DNA of 64,000 bases from Veillonella absiana (GTDB lineage Bacteria > Bacillota > Negativicutes > Veillonellales > Veillonellaceae), in NCBI RefSeq assembly GCF_032970905.1, contig NZ_JAWJZA010000007.1. One strand, given 5' to 3'. Both the position numbers and the translations under genes were made by a program. Below, in pieces: positions 1-8,016 of this stretch. The notes below the pieces were generated by a model. The model was not told the DNA's origin. It searched no databases and was given only the letters and a program-made list of their open reading frames with translations. Positions within the stretch are counted from its first letter, which is position 1, and each line of letters starts with the position of its first letter.

Positions 1-1
1 C

Positions 2-559
2 GGGGCATCTACTGTACCAGTATCCATCGATACATACCACGCTAAAACGGCAGACTACGCCTTTAGTAAAGGAGTCCATATATTAAATGATATATGGGGA
101 CTTCATTATGACCGCGATATGGCAGACGTCGCTGCGAAACATCGTGTGCCTGTGATTATCATGCATAATAGCAATGACACTGATTATGGCGATATCATTG
201 AAGACATGAAAGCCTTCTTCTTTACCGCTGTAGACAAAGCTTTAAAAGCGGGCATTATGCCACAAAATATTTGGCTCGATCCAGGCATTGGTTTTGGCAA
301 AACAGAGGCTCAAAATATTGAGGTTATGCAACGATTGGGTGAAATTACAGCTCATGAATTCCCTGTATTATTAGCGCCTAGCCGTAAACGTTTTATTGGT
401 GCTATGCTTGGTAATGTACCACCAGAAGAACGCGACGAAGGAACGGTAGCTACTTGTATCACTGGCGTGTTCCAAGGTGTTGATATGGTGCGCGTACATA
501 ATGTGAAAATGCATAAACGTGCTCTAGCTGTGGCTGATGGATTATTACGAGGTGAATAA
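2..559 (+). CDS. folP: dihydropteroate synthase, 3' part only
   Basis: Joins 6-hydroxymethyl-dihydropterin diphosphate to p-aminobenzoate to make dihydropteroate in cytosolic folate synthesis. The frame is already open at base 2, so the N-terminal part lies outside the window. Visible DHPS hallmarks are SIDTYHAKTA, ILNDIWGL, VPVIIMHN, the LDPGIGFGKT substrate loop and SRKRFIGAMLG near the end. An ATG at 119 is internal, not the start, because conserved DHPS sequence precedes it. The stop TAA shares its last base with the folB start, implying translational coupling. Identity is near certain; completeness cannot be judged. Confidence 0.95.
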   Translation, partial: GASTVPVSIDTYHAKTADYAFSKGVHILNDIWGLHYDRDMADVAAKHRVPVIIMHNSNDTDYGDIIEDMKAFFFTAVDKALKAGIMPQNIWLDPGIGFGKTEAQNIEVMQRLGEITAHEFPVLLAPSRKRFIGAMLGNVPPEERDEGTVATCITGVFQGVDMVRVHNVKMHKRALAVADGLLRGE

Positions 560-921
560 TGGACCGTATCGTACTTAAAAATATGGGCTTTTATGGCTAT
601 CATGGTAATTTAGAATCCGAACAATCCCAAGGTCAACGTTTTTATGTGGACGTTGAGGTGAAAACGGATTTAACCAAGGCCGGCCAAACCGATAATTTAG
701 AGGATTCCATTAATTATGTGGAAATCTATAATACCGTTAATGCCGTGATGACAGGGGAACCTCGTCACTTGTTAGAAAAACTTGGCGCTTTAATTGCCGA
801 TGAATTGTGGAATAACTATAAGGGTATCGTAGGGTTATCCGTTACTGTCCGAAAACCGTCCGTGCCTATCGCAGGCATGTTAGACTACGTTGAGGTTATT
901 ACCACACGAGGCCAATTCTAA
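559..921 (+). CDS. folB: dihydroneopterin aldolase
   Basis: Cleaves 7,8-dihydroneopterin to 6-hydroxymethyl-dihydropterin and glycolaldehyde, the step before FolK. The 120-residue length is normal for the family. The N-terminal GFYGYHG segment and the following E-x(n)-GQRFYVDVEV strand are typical, and VTVRKPSVPI near the end carries the conserved lysine region. ATG overlaps the folP stop by one base and the folB stop overlaps the folK start by one base, so the three fol genes form a tight operon in pathway-related order. Confidence 0.95.
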   Translation: MDRIVLKNMGFYGYHGNLESEQSQGQRFYVDVEVKTDLTKAGQTDNLEDSINYVEIYNTVNAVMTGEPRHLLEKLGALIADELWNNYKGIVGLSVTVRKPSVPIAGMLDYVEVITTRGQF

Positions 922-1394
922 TGTACACCTATTACATTAGCGTAGGCTCTAATCTCGGTAAACGTGAGGGGTACATTCAAACAGCTCTTGATACATTGCA
1001 AACTGTGGACGGCGTCATGTCCGTTATATCATCAACACTGCTGGAAACAGAACCGTGGGGCAATACTGATCAAGGTGTGTTCCTCAATGGTGTGTTCCGT
1101 TGTGAAAGTACCATCGAACCAATAGATATGCTCCATCTGTTGCAAGGCTTAGAACAGGCGGCCAATCGGGATCGGAAGGTGCACTGGGGACCTAGGACGC
1201 TGGATTTGGATATCATATTGGTTTTTGATGAAAGTGGAGCATTACTTCAAGTTAATACGCCTGAATTAATCGTGCCACATCCATATTTCTGGGAACGAAA
1301 TTTTGTGCTTGAGCCATTGGCGGAATTATGGCCGGAATTTTCTTATCAAGGGCAATCGATAAGGCAACGTGCTCAGGAGCTACAGGAGGCATAA
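921..1394 (+). CDS. folK: 2-amino-4-hydroxy-6-hydroxymethyldihydropteridine diphosphokinase
   Basis: Transfers pyrophosphate from ATP to 6-hydroxymethyl-dihydropterin, producing the FolP substrate. The sequence has the family start ISVGSNLGKREG, the TEPWGNTDQG loop, and GPRTLDLDIIL with the two metal-binding aspartates, followed by VPHPYFWERNFVLEPL. Length (157 residues) is typical. It is the last gene of the folP-folB-folK run; downstream sequence is degenerate, so the operon probably ends here, although no clear plus-strand terminator follows directly. Confidence 0.95.
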   Translation: MYTYYISVGSNLGKREGYIQTALDTLQTVDGVMSVISSTLLETEPWGNTDQGVFLNGVFRCESTIEPIDMLHLLQGLEQAANRDRKVHWGPRTLDLDIILVFDESGALLQVNTPELIVPHPYFWERNFVLEPLAELWPEFSYQGQSIRQRAQELQEA

Positions 1395-1492
1395 GATTCG
1401 CTATGAGTAAAATAGGAAAAATCTTATGCTCCAGTATGTAACATTTTTACAACTTAAAGAGAAGTGGGACCATATGGGCCAATATACGAAAA

Positions 1493-1536
1493 AAGACCAT
1501 TGAATGGCAGTTATTAGAACTGGCTTCAATGGTCTT
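1493..1536 (-). terminator. inverted repeat oriented as a minus-strand terminator
   Basis: Perfect 12-bp arms (AAGACCATTGAA at 1493-1504 and TTCAATGGTCTT at 1525-1536) flank a 20-nt loop. An A-run precedes the left arm, so read on the minus strand the hairpin is followed by TTTTTT, the layout of an intrinsic terminator. On the plus strand there is no T-run. No minus-strand gene is nearby to need it, so it may be left over from rearrangement. Confidence 0.45.
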
Positions 1537-1694
1537 ATCAACCATGGCGTTGGGGCCTCGATGAGGAAATGCCAGAGGAAGTGACTGTATCCAATTACGA
1601 TAAAGATTCCACCTATGCATTAAAATACGGTAAAATTTATCGCGCTACTGATTTTGTGAAAGACTATGAATCCTACCAAGCTGCTAAAAAGTAG
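1518..1694 (+). pseudogene. remnant of an unidentified gene (3' end)
   Basis: This stretch sits in the 326-base gap between folK and the next gene. It is open from just after a TAG at 1515-1517 to TAG at 1692-1694 and reads like real protein: a Trp-rich part, then from an ATG at 1569 the sequence MPEEVTVSNYDKDSTYALKY and an end in SYQAAKK. No ribosome binding site precedes 1569. The open stretch is about 58 codons including its upstream part. I read it as the 3' end of a decayed gene whose 5' part is gone. The family is not recognised. Confidence 0.35.
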
Positions 1695-1720
1695 TAGATG
1701 GTATTTGAAGGGAATATAGT

Positions 1721-2200
1721 ATGTTGAACAAAAAATTATTACAACGGTTAACGGTAGCAGGTTTAATTGCGGTCACTACCATAGGATTCGCAGGTTGTGG
1801 GGACGAGAAAAAATCCATTACACCTGAACAAGCGGTAGCACAAGCAGAGCAACAACAATTAGCGGAACGTAAAGCGGTACAAAGTATTGTGATGGATGGA
1901 GCACAATTAAAAGCCATTATGGAGGAATTAACCAATCGTCCTGAATTAAAAGGTAAAGCACTTCGCGTATTTCAAAGTGCAGAGTTTGATATTACAAACA
2001 AACGAATTGATATTCCGCTCCTAAAACCAGATTCACAAATGGACGTTGTCAATTATACATATAATTTCGATACTAAAAAATGGGGAGATCCTACACCAGT
2101 TAAATTAGAAAAAAAGGCTACTCCTGAACTCGTGATGAGTTTTTGCATTGTGAAAGCCTCGCAATATAAGTTAACGCTTATGATTGCGAGGCTTTTATAG
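1721..2200 (+). CDS. small lipoprotein of unknown function
   Basis: The N-terminus MLNKKLLQRLTVAGLIAVTT followed by IGFAGC is a lipoprotein signal peptide, with the lipobox cysteine at residue 26. A short Gln/Ala-rich helical stretch follows, then a domain with two strand-like segments (VFQSAEFDITNKRIDIPLL; DVVNYTYNFDTKKWGDPTPV). I do not recognise the family. The last 20 or so residues are encoded by the arms and loop of an intrinsic terminator hairpin, so the present C-terminus is probably not the ancestral one; a frameshift near 2130-2150 would explain it. ATG 1721 has a modest AGGG site upstream. Confidence 0.7.
   Translation: MLNKKLLQRLTVAGLIAVTTIGFAGCGDEKKSITPEQAVAQAEQQQLAERKAVQSIVMDGAQLKAIMEELTNRPELKGKALRVFQSAEFDITNKRIDIPLLKPDSQMDVVNYTYNFDTKKWGDPTPVKLEKKATPELVMSFCIVKASQYKLTLMIARLL
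2153..2197 (+). terminator. intrinsic terminator inside the lipoprotein frame
   Basis: AAAGCCTCGCAAT at 2153-2165 pairs with ATTGCGAGGCTTT at 2183-2195. ATAAG/CTTAT continue the stem around the loop TTAACG, with one bulged G, and the right arm runs into TTTT. The hairpin lies entirely inside the end of the lipoprotein open frame, which stops only at 2198-2200. Confidence 0.85.
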
Positions 2201-2359
2201 TTAACTTTTTAATCGAGCAATTGAGTGCATTGTTCCGCTAATGACTAACTATTGTTCCGATATTATGAAATGATTGTGGAAAATGGACCGATATAGTAAT
2301 GGGGATTAGAATATTTATCGAGCATGTTAATCTGACTACAGAAAAAATAACTTGTATTG

Positions 2360-2400
2360 CGAACTGTACTGCAAACTGCGTTACAAAAGCGTACAATATT
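2360..2400 (+). promoter_or_regulatory. possible promoter/operator of the toxin-antitoxin pair
   Basis: Just upstream of the antitoxin gene are two similar blocks, TTGCGAACTG and CTGCAAACTG, and a TACAAT box at 2392-2397 with CTGCAA 17 bases before it. RelB-type antitoxins usually repress their own promoter, so repeats here would fit an operator. Both the -35 match and the repeats are weak. Confidence 0.3.
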
Positions 2401-2420
2401 AGTAAGAAGAAGGTGTTTTC

Positions 2421-2714
2421 ATGAAAGACTCAACAGTAAGCGCTCGTGTTGAATATGCTGTTAAAATAGAAGCTAAAGAAATATTACGTCAGTTGGGCAT
2501 TCCTGTTTCTGTCGTCATTAATTCCCTCTACCGACAAATTATTTATAAGAACGGAATTCCTTTTGCATTAACGATTCCAACTAGACCTAAAGCACTAGAT
2601 GAATATACAAAAGAGGAATTGGATGAAAAATTAATGCGTGGCTATAAAGAGGCACTTGCAGGACAAGGAGAACCTTTTGAAGCTGTATTTGATGAGCTTG
2701 AGCGAGGTCTGTAA
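2421..2714 (+). CDS. RelB/DinJ-family antitoxin
   Basis: A 97-residue protein with the ribbon-helix-helix pattern of RelB/DinJ antitoxins: an N-terminal strand (STVSARVEYAVKIEAKEIL), then two helices (RQLGIPVSVVINSLYRQII), the GIPFALTIPTRP segment typical of the family, and an acidic C-terminal tail that would wrap the toxin. ATG 2421 follows AAGAAGGTG. The toxin gene starts two bases after the stop, the usual antitoxin-first operon. The antitoxin looks intact while its partner does not. Confidence 0.85.
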   Translation: MKDSTVSARVEYAVKIEAKEILRQLGIPVSVVINSLYRQIIYKNGIPFALTIPTRPKALDEYTKEELDEKLMRGYKEALAGQGEPFEAVFDELERGL

Positions 2715-2716
2715 TT

Positions 2717-2932
2717 ATGGACATCTATAAAATTGTTATTACGCCAACTGCTAAAAATGATCTTATAGAACTTAAGCGATATATTAACGAAGTGATTTTA
2801 GCACCTGAGACGGCCAAACAATATATTCGAGCAATAAGGGTGGCAATTCAAAAGTTGTCATATACAGCTGGAGCAATGCCTCTAATATATGAAGAGCTAT
2901 GGAGAAGCAAAATTGTCTTTATTTACATTTGA
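2717..2932 (+). CDS. RelE/ParE-family toxin, C-terminally shortened
   Basis: The start YKIVITPTAKNDLIELKRYI, then LAPETAKQYIRAIRVAIQKL and MPLIYEELWRSK, match ParE/RelE-superfamily toxins. Family members usually run about 95-105 residues and continue after the WRS motif with two more strands and an Arg-rich end. This one has 71 residues and goes from WRSK straight to IVFIYI and a stop. It looks as if roughly ten codons were deleted and the last strand cut off. The stop overlaps the 3' end of the convergent dehydrogenase gene by 10 bases. Probably inactive. Confidence 0.75.
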   Translation: MDIYKIVITPTAKNDLIELKRYINEVILAPETAKQYIRAIRVAIQKLSYTAGAMPLIYEELWRSKIVFIYI

Positions 2933-3876
2933 TTCGCTTTTTCCACATGTTCCTTAATCACAGAACAGGAATGTTGGAATGCTTCTAATTCTTCATCAGT
3001 TAAATGTAATTCAAAGATTTCTTCGATACCGTCCTTGCCAATAATAGCAGGTACAGATGCGAAGATACCGGTTACGCCATATTGACCATCAAGGTAGCAA
3101 GAGCAAGGTAATACTTTCTTTTCATCATGGAAGTAGGCACGGATTAATTCAGTGACAGCACTAGCAATGCCAAATTCGGTAGATCCTTTACCTTCCAATA
3201 CTACATAACCGCCAATTTTAACATCGTCTAATACCTTAGCATGATCAAGCTCAGGGAATCGATGTGGCATTTCTTCTTGCAATTCTGTTAATTTTTTGCC
3301 GCCCACAGCCACATGAGACCATGGAATCATAGCGCTACCGCCATGTTCCCCCATGCAATAGGCCGATAGGGAACGACGGTTTACGTTTAAGCGAGTGGAT
3401 AATTCCTTTTGGAAACGAGCGGAATCAAGGGCTGTACCAGAGGAAATGATTTTGTGAGCTGGATAATCAAGGTGTTCGCGTAGGTAGGTTACCACCACGT
3501 CCGCAGGATTGGAAATACTGATGATGAATCCATTGAAACCAGATGCTTTGATGCGAGGGATAACGTCCTTTAATACCTCAACGGTGTTACCGAGACTTTC
3601 AAGACGATCTTGATAAAAATCAGGTAATGGACCAGCACTGAATACGAGAACATCGCAGTCTCCACATTCCTCAATAGGGCCAGCTGTAGCCGTTACATGA
3701 TGTGGTAGATAGCTGACTGCATCCATTACGTCAAGCGCTTGTGCTTGTGCTTTTTTTGTGTCGATATCCATCATGTATAATTGATTGACTTCGCCTTGTA
3801 ATGCCAAAGAAAATGCTACGTGAGAGCCTACGTGCCCTGTACCGATAATGCCGACCTTGCGTAATGAAATAGACAT
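2923..3876 (-). CDS. lactate/malate dehydrogenase family protein
   Basis: NAD-dependent 2-hydroxyacid dehydrogenase of the LDH/MDH superfamily, 317 residues. Visible: the Rossmann GxGxxG (GIIGTGHVGS), the catalytic-loop arginine in QDRLESL, ISNPADVVV, GTALDSARF with the catalytic Asp and substrate Arg, and GEHGGS with the catalytic His. The substrate-specificity loop reads AGPLPDFYQDRL and has neither the usual LDH Gln nor the MDH Arg arrangement, so the substrate is uncertain. L-lactate, malate or a branched 2-hydroxyacid are options; lactate-malate metabolism is central in Veillonella. GGAGGT lies 7 bases before the ATG on the minus strand. Confidence 0.85.
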   Translation of the reverse strand: MSISLRKVGIIGTGHVGSHVAFSLALQGEVNQLYMMDIDTKKAQAQALDVMDAVSYLPHHVTATAGPIEECGDCDVLVFSAGPLPDFYQDRLESLGNTVEVLKDVIPRIKASGFNGFIISISNPADVVVTYLREHLDYPAHKIISSGTALDSARFQKELSTRLNVNRRSLSAYCMGEHGGSAMIPWSHVAVGGKKLTELQEEMPHRFPELDHAKVLDDVKIGGYVVLEGKGSTEFGIASAVTELIRAYFHDEKKVLPCSCYLDGQYGVTGIFASVPAIIGKDGIEEIFELHLTDEELEAFQHSCSVIKEHVEKANQM

Positions 3877-3983
3877 AGAATTACCTCCGATTTCTCAACA
3901 TATGAGGGCCTAATGTAGAAAATGAAATTAGGTCCAAAATTTACATAGAATTGAATAAATTTATTATAGCATATAAGCTGATT

Positions 3984-3994
3984 TATGGTATAAT
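3984..3994 (+). promoter_or_regulatory. extended -10 promoter of divIC
   Basis: TATGGTATAAT gives a TG plus one base before a perfect TATAAT at 3989-3994, with no good -35. It lies in the divergent gap between the dehydrogenase gene and divIC. The same TATG-R-TATAAT string recurs before ftsH, mlaE and bamA. Confidence 0.6.
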
Positions 3995-4082
3995 TTATAA
4001 ACGTTCATAGGTATAGACAAACTACATGTGGACCTATGATTTTAGTGAAAGTTTAGCACTGGCATACTGGAGCGTGACATAC

Positions 4083-4385
<303 letters not shown>

Positions 4386-4483
4386 AAATAGACTAGGTTA
4401 TAGTCTATGGGGTATCTGATAAAGGCCTATATTTTATAAATTACATAGGCATAATATAGGCATAATTTTTACGATGTTTGTCA

Positions 4484-4512
4484 TTGACATGGCCATTCAT
4501 GCCACATATAAT
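4484..4512 (+). promoter_or_regulatory. consensus sigma-70-type promoter of the S1-domain gene
   Basis: TTGACA at 4484-4489 and TATAAT at 4507-4512 are separated by exactly 17 bases, a perfect match to the housekeeping consensus. TGCCA/TGGCA arms (4500-4504 and 4512-4516) straddle the -10 box and could be an operator, though they are short. The start codon is about 55 bases downstream of the likely transcription start. Confidence 0.8.
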
Positions 4513-4575
4513 GGCAAATATAGTTTATTATATGTTCTAATAATAAGCACCGTAACATGAGTTGTAGGAGGCTAC

Positions 4576-5121
4576 ATGGCAATCGAAGTTGGTAACATTC
4601 TTGACGGAACAGTAACCGGTATTACGAAATTTGGAGTGTTTGTTGATTTAGGGGAGAAACAAACAGGTCTAGTTCACATTTCAGAGGTGGCTCACGGCTA
4701 CGTAGAGGATATTAATGATGTTCTTAAGGTACAGGACCCTGTGAAAGTGAAAATTTTATCTATTGAGGGTAATAAAATTGGTTTGTCTATTAAACAAACA
4801 CAAGCAAAGCCTCAATCAGAACGTCCTCGTGAACGTTCTGCAAAGTCTTTCCCGAGTGATCGTCCTAAATTTAGCAATGATAGACCTAAATTTAATAGTG
4901 ATAGACCCAAGTTTGAACAAGGTGACCGCCCACAAGAGCGTCGTGAATCTAATGGTAATCGTGAATACGCTGATCGCCCACGTCGCGCTAACAATAAACA
5001 AAGCTCTGCATCCTTTGAGGAAAAAATGAAAATGTTCCTTAAGGACAGTGATGAACGGTTACATGATTTGAAACGCAACACAGAGTCTAAACGTGGTGGC
5101 CGAGGCGGTCGTCGCGAATAA
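4576..5121 (+). CDS. S1 RNA-binding domain protein (YabR/GSP13-like)
   Basis: Residues 1-75 form one S1 OB-fold: VGNILDGTVTGITKFGVFVD, TGLVHISEVAHGYV, VKVKILSIEGNKIGLSIKQ. The remaining hundred or so residues are low-complexity and basic: SDRPKF-type repeats, an ERRESNGNRE stretch, and an RGGRGGRRE end resembling RGG RNA-binding tails. Related B. subtilis proteins associate with ribosomes; a role in RNA or ribosome binding is inferred. AGGAGG precedes the ATG. The gene has its own strong promoter and a terminator behind it, so it looks monocistronic. Confidence 0.85.
   Translation: MAIEVGNILDGTVTGITKFGVFVDLGEKQTGLVHISEVAHGYVEDINDVLKVQDPVKVKILSIEGNKIGLSIKQTQAKPQSERPRERSAKSFPSDRPKFSNDRPKFNSDRPKFEQGDRPQERRESNGNREYADRPRRANNKQSSASFEEKMKMFLKDSDERLHDLKRNTESKRGGRGGRRE
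4855..4915 (+). repeat. 21-bp coding repeats (DRPKF units)
   Basis: Three adjacent, slightly diverged units encode S-D-R-P-K-F, N-D-R-P-K-F and S-D-R-P-K-F with a 21-base period, followed by a partial GDRPQ unit. They lie in the disordered tail of the S1-domain protein and could vary in number between strains. Confidence 0.7.
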
Positions 5122-5196
5122 TTTTAGTGATAATTGCTCTGTTTTGTTAGTTTGAGATGGCAATGTGACGAGCAGTACAATTGAATACATAAATGA

Positions 5197-5225
5197 GATG
5201 ATGCAATGCATCATCTTTTTTATTA
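5197..5225 (+). terminator. intrinsic terminator after the S1-domain gene
   Basis: GATGATGC (5197-5204), loop AAT, GCATCATC (5208-5215), then TTTTTTATTAT. A perfect 8-bp stem with a strong T-run. Confidence 0.9.
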
Positions 5226-5266
5226 TAATGAAAGAATGAAATAGGATTAATATGATAGGAGTAATC

Positions 5267-6166
5267 ATGAAAGATATAGAGAACGGTACGAAACTAGCCA
5301 TTATAGACATGGGCTCTAATTCCATTCGTTTGTTGTTAGGGACTTTCACAAATGGAGAGTGGCACAATGAACCAAAAACATTATGGACCACACGTTTAGG
5401 TAAACGAACTACAGAAGGCTTGTTAAGCGATGAATCCATCAGCGCATCATTGACAGCATTAGGAGAGATTAAATCTGTTATTGAGGCCTATGGAGCTACC
5501 GCAGTCCATGGTTTTGCCACAAGCGCTGTGCGCGAAGCGCCTAATGGACAAGAATTTATGGTGGAAGCAGCTAAGGTGTGCCCTATGGAATGGTCCATTT
5601 TGAGCGGTGATGAAGAAGCCATTTGGGGCTTTAAAGGGGCTCTCGTAGATCAATTACCATCAGGAAAACATTATGCCACTATCGACATTGGTGGGGGCAG
5701 TACAGAACTTGCCTTGGGTTCCAAGGACGGTGTGTATTGGAGTAAATCTTATCCAGTAGGTGCAGTGCGCTTTCAACATATATCTGAAGATGGACCACAA
5801 CGCGTGTGGGAGGAAACTCAATTTATGTGGGACCCTATGCCCATAAAGGGGGAATTTGACGAGTTCGTTGCCATTGGTGGGACAGCTACCTCATTGGCGG
5901 CCATTGATTTAGGCCTTACAGAATATGATGGTACCAAGGTGCAACATCATAAAATGACACGGGAACGCGTGGAAGGGCTCGTAATGGATCTTCGCTATAT
6001 GTCCCGTGAGGAACGTCTAGAGGTACCCGGATTGCCAGCAGGACGCGCAGATATCATCGTGGTGGGCGCTGAAATTTTGACATCCTTCATGGATGCCTAT
6101 GAGGTACCACATGTATTCGTCAGTGACAAGGACGGTATGGAAGCATTGCAACAAGAATTACTATGA
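5267..6166 (+). CDS. Ppx/GppA-family phosphatase
   Basis: ASKHA-fold exopolyphosphatase or guanosine pentaphosphate phosphatase. Motifs are LAIIDMGSNSIRLLLG (phosphate 1), ATSAVREAPNG, TIDIGGGSTELALG (phosphate 2) and VAIGGTATSLAAID. At 299 residues it has only the catalytic domains and lacks the C-terminal HD-like part of long Ppx proteins. I chose ATG 5267 (AGGAG five bases upstream); ATG 5252, in frame with an AGGA site, is also possible. It overlaps tilS by four bases. In spore-forming Firmicutes this position between yabR and tilS usually holds spoIIE. Confidence 0.85.
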   Translation: MKDIENGTKLAIIDMGSNSIRLLLGTFTNGEWHNEPKTLWTTRLGKRTTEGLLSDESISASLTALGEIKSVIEAYGATAVHGFATSAVREAPNGQEFMVEAAKVCPMEWSILSGDEEAIWGFKGALVDQLPSGKHYATIDIGGGSTELALGSKDGVYWSKSYPVGAVRFQHISEDGPQRVWEETQFMWDPMPIKGEFDEFVAIGGTATSLAAIDLGLTEYDGTKVQHHKMTRERVEGLVMDLRYMSREERLEVPGLPAGRADIIVVGAEILTSFMDAYEVPHVFVSDKDGMEALQQELL

Positions 6167-7344
6167 CTGAATCTAAGGAATACATTCAAAGAAATATGAG
6201 CAAATCTAAGGAATACATTCAAAAACAATTTCATAGAACCGTATCAGAAACGCTGAAATCACACAATCTATTTCCTGATGGTTCTCGTATTTTGATTGGC
6301 TGCTCTGGCGGTGCTGATTCGCTTGCATTGGTGAAAGCCCTTCAAGGTGTGGCAAAACATCGTCATATGGATTGGGAGTTGGGTATCATCACTATCGACC
6401 ATATGATTCGCCCTGAATCCGCTGATGAGCTAGAGGGGGTACGTCGATGGGCAAAGGAGTGGAAGGTTCCGTTTTTTAGTAGTGCCGTAGATATTCCCGC
6501 GCTAGCCAAAGAACGTCAAGAATCTTTAGAAACGGTGGGGAGAGATATTCGTTATATAGAATTTCAATCTGTTGCTGATGAAGAAGATTACGATTATATC
6601 GTTGTGGCCCATCATAAGGATGATCAGGTGGAAACTATATTGGCTCATCTCATTCGCGGTAGTGGCCTCAAGGGATTACTTGGTATGGATGTTATACACC
6701 AAGATTATGATCACGAAGTGCCCATCGTACGACCATTACTAGACGTTACAAAGGCGGAGATTAGGGAGTATCTAGGTACTTATGACATAGTGCCTTTCGA
6801 GGATCCTAGCAATGACGATATTACGTACACACGCAATAATATTCGTCACCAGGTGGTGCCTGCATTGCAGGCTATTAATCCGAATATTGTGGAAACGCTC
6901 TGCGGATTTAGCGGGCGTATGCGTGATATAGATGCATATTTAGAGGAACAAGCCAAGACTGTTGCAAAACGTGTTGTGACCTATAGTGATGAAGATTTAA
7001 TCACGATAGCACAGTATAAAATGGCCATGAATATAGCAACTACGGATCGATTGCGACCAGGCGAACCTATTATTACCAATGATAAGGGCATCTTATTGGC
7101 CAGCATTAATCGTAGGGAACTGCGTAAGGAATCGATTGTCATGCAAACACAAGTATTGCAACAGGTGTGGTCAGCGGTGGAAGCTTTCACTAATGTAGAT
7201 GTCACATTGAGTGCGACGCACATTAAACAATTATTGGATATTGTGAAGACAGGAGAACCGAAAACTTTCACCATAAAAGGGATTCATATGGTGGCTCAAT
7301 GTGATACAATATGTGTATATGAAAATATGGAAAACATTCGATAA
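6163..7344 (+). CDS. tilS: tRNA(Ile)-lysidine synthetase
   Basis: Converts the wobble C34 of tRNA-Ile(CAU) to lysidine with ATP and lysine, changing AUG to AUA decoding; essential in most bacteria. The PP-loop SGGADS is at residues 48-53, followed by TIDHMIRPESADE, VVAHHKDDQVETILAHLIRGSGLKGL and the DPSNDDITYTRNNIRHQV signature; the remainder forms the tRNA-recognition part. The N-terminus carries an in-frame 11-residue duplication (SKEYIQ twice). The start ATG overlaps the ppx stop. A second possible start is ATG 6196, after the first repeat unit. Confidence 0.95.
   Translation: MTESKEYIQRNMSKSKEYIQKQFHRTVSETLKSHNLFPDGSRILIGCSGGADSLALVKALQGVAKHRHMDWELGIITIDHMIRPESADELEGVRRWAKEWKVPFFSSAVDIPALAKERQESLETVGRDIRYIEFQSVADEEDYDYIVVAHHKDDQVETILAHLIRGSGLKGLLGMDVIHQDYDHEVPIVRPLLDVTKAEIREYLGTYDIVPFEDPSNDDITYTRNNIRHQVVPALQAINPNIVETLCGFSGRMRDIDAYLEEQAKTVAKRVVTYSDEDLITIAQYKMAMNIATTDRLRPGEPIITNDKGILLASINRRELRKESIVMQTQVLQQVWSAVEAFTNVDVTLSATHIKQLLDIVKTGEPKTFTIKGIHMVAQCDTICVYENMENIR
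6170..6223 (+). repeat. 33-bp tandem duplication in tilS 5' end
   Basis: The 21-base string at 6170-6190 recurs exactly at 6203-6223, an offset of 33 bases (11 codons). It adds a second SKEYIQ segment without breaking the frame, and carries an ATG (6196) in the spacer. Confidence 0.85.
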
Positions 7345-7365
7345 ATGAATTTTGTGGAGGTTATG

Positions 7366-7911
7366 ATGCATAACGACGTAAAAGAGATTTTATTATCTGA
7401 AGAACAAATTGCAACGCGTGTTCAAGAGTTAGGGGCGGCGATTGCTGTTGATTATAAAGACCAAGAAGTTGTTCTGGTTGGTGTTTTGAAAGGTGCTGTT
7501 GTATTTTATGCAGATATTGCTCGTGCTATCGGCGAAGACATGGACGTTAAACTAGATTTCATGTCTTGCTCTAGTTATGGTGATGGCACAACAAGTACTG
7601 GTGTAGTTCGTATTTTGAAAGACTTAGATCGTTCCGTGGAAGGTAAACATGTGCTCGTTGTAGAGGATATCGTGGATACAGGTACAACATTGCATTATTT
7701 ATTAGATAATTTGAAAGCTCGTGGAGCAAAATCCGTTCGCTTGGTGGCATTGCTGAACAAACCAGAACGACGTAAAATGCCGGTACATGTAGATTACGTT
7801 GGTTTTGAAGTGCCAGATTATTTCGTGGTTGGATATGGTCTTGATTATGCAGAGAAATATCGTCAATTGAAATACATCGGTATTTTGAAAGAAGAAGTAT
7901 ACCAAGCATAA
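7366..7911 (+). CDS. hpt: hypoxanthine phosphoribosyltransferase
   Basis: Salvages hypoxanthine or guanine to IMP or GMP using PRPP. It has VVLVGVLKGAVVFYADIARAI and the PRPP-binding loop VLVVEDIVDTGTTLHYLL, then KPERRK and DYFVVGYGLDY, as in Firmicutes HPRTs. I chose ATG 7366 because GTGGAGG ends five bases before it; that gives 181 residues, the usual size. ATGs at 7345 and 7363 are too close to or inside the ribosome site. It follows tilS by 21 bases, in the conserved tilS-hpt-ftsH order. Confidence 0.95.
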   Translation: MHNDVKEILLSEEQIATRVQELGAAIAVDYKDQEVVLVGVLKGAVVFYADIARAIGEDMDVKLDFMSCSSYGDGTTSTGVVRILKDLDRSVEGKHVLVVEDIVDTGTTLHYLLDNLKARGAKSVRLVALLNKPERRKMPVHVDYVGFEVPDYFVVGYGLDYAEKYRQLKYIGILKEEVYQA

Positions 7912-8016
7912 GAATAGTAAAGACCTATGAAAATGTGAATGCTAGTATGATATAGTGGCATTTCCTTGTACTATGATAGGATTTTATGAAATAGATAGGC
8001 ATAAATTGAATATTTA

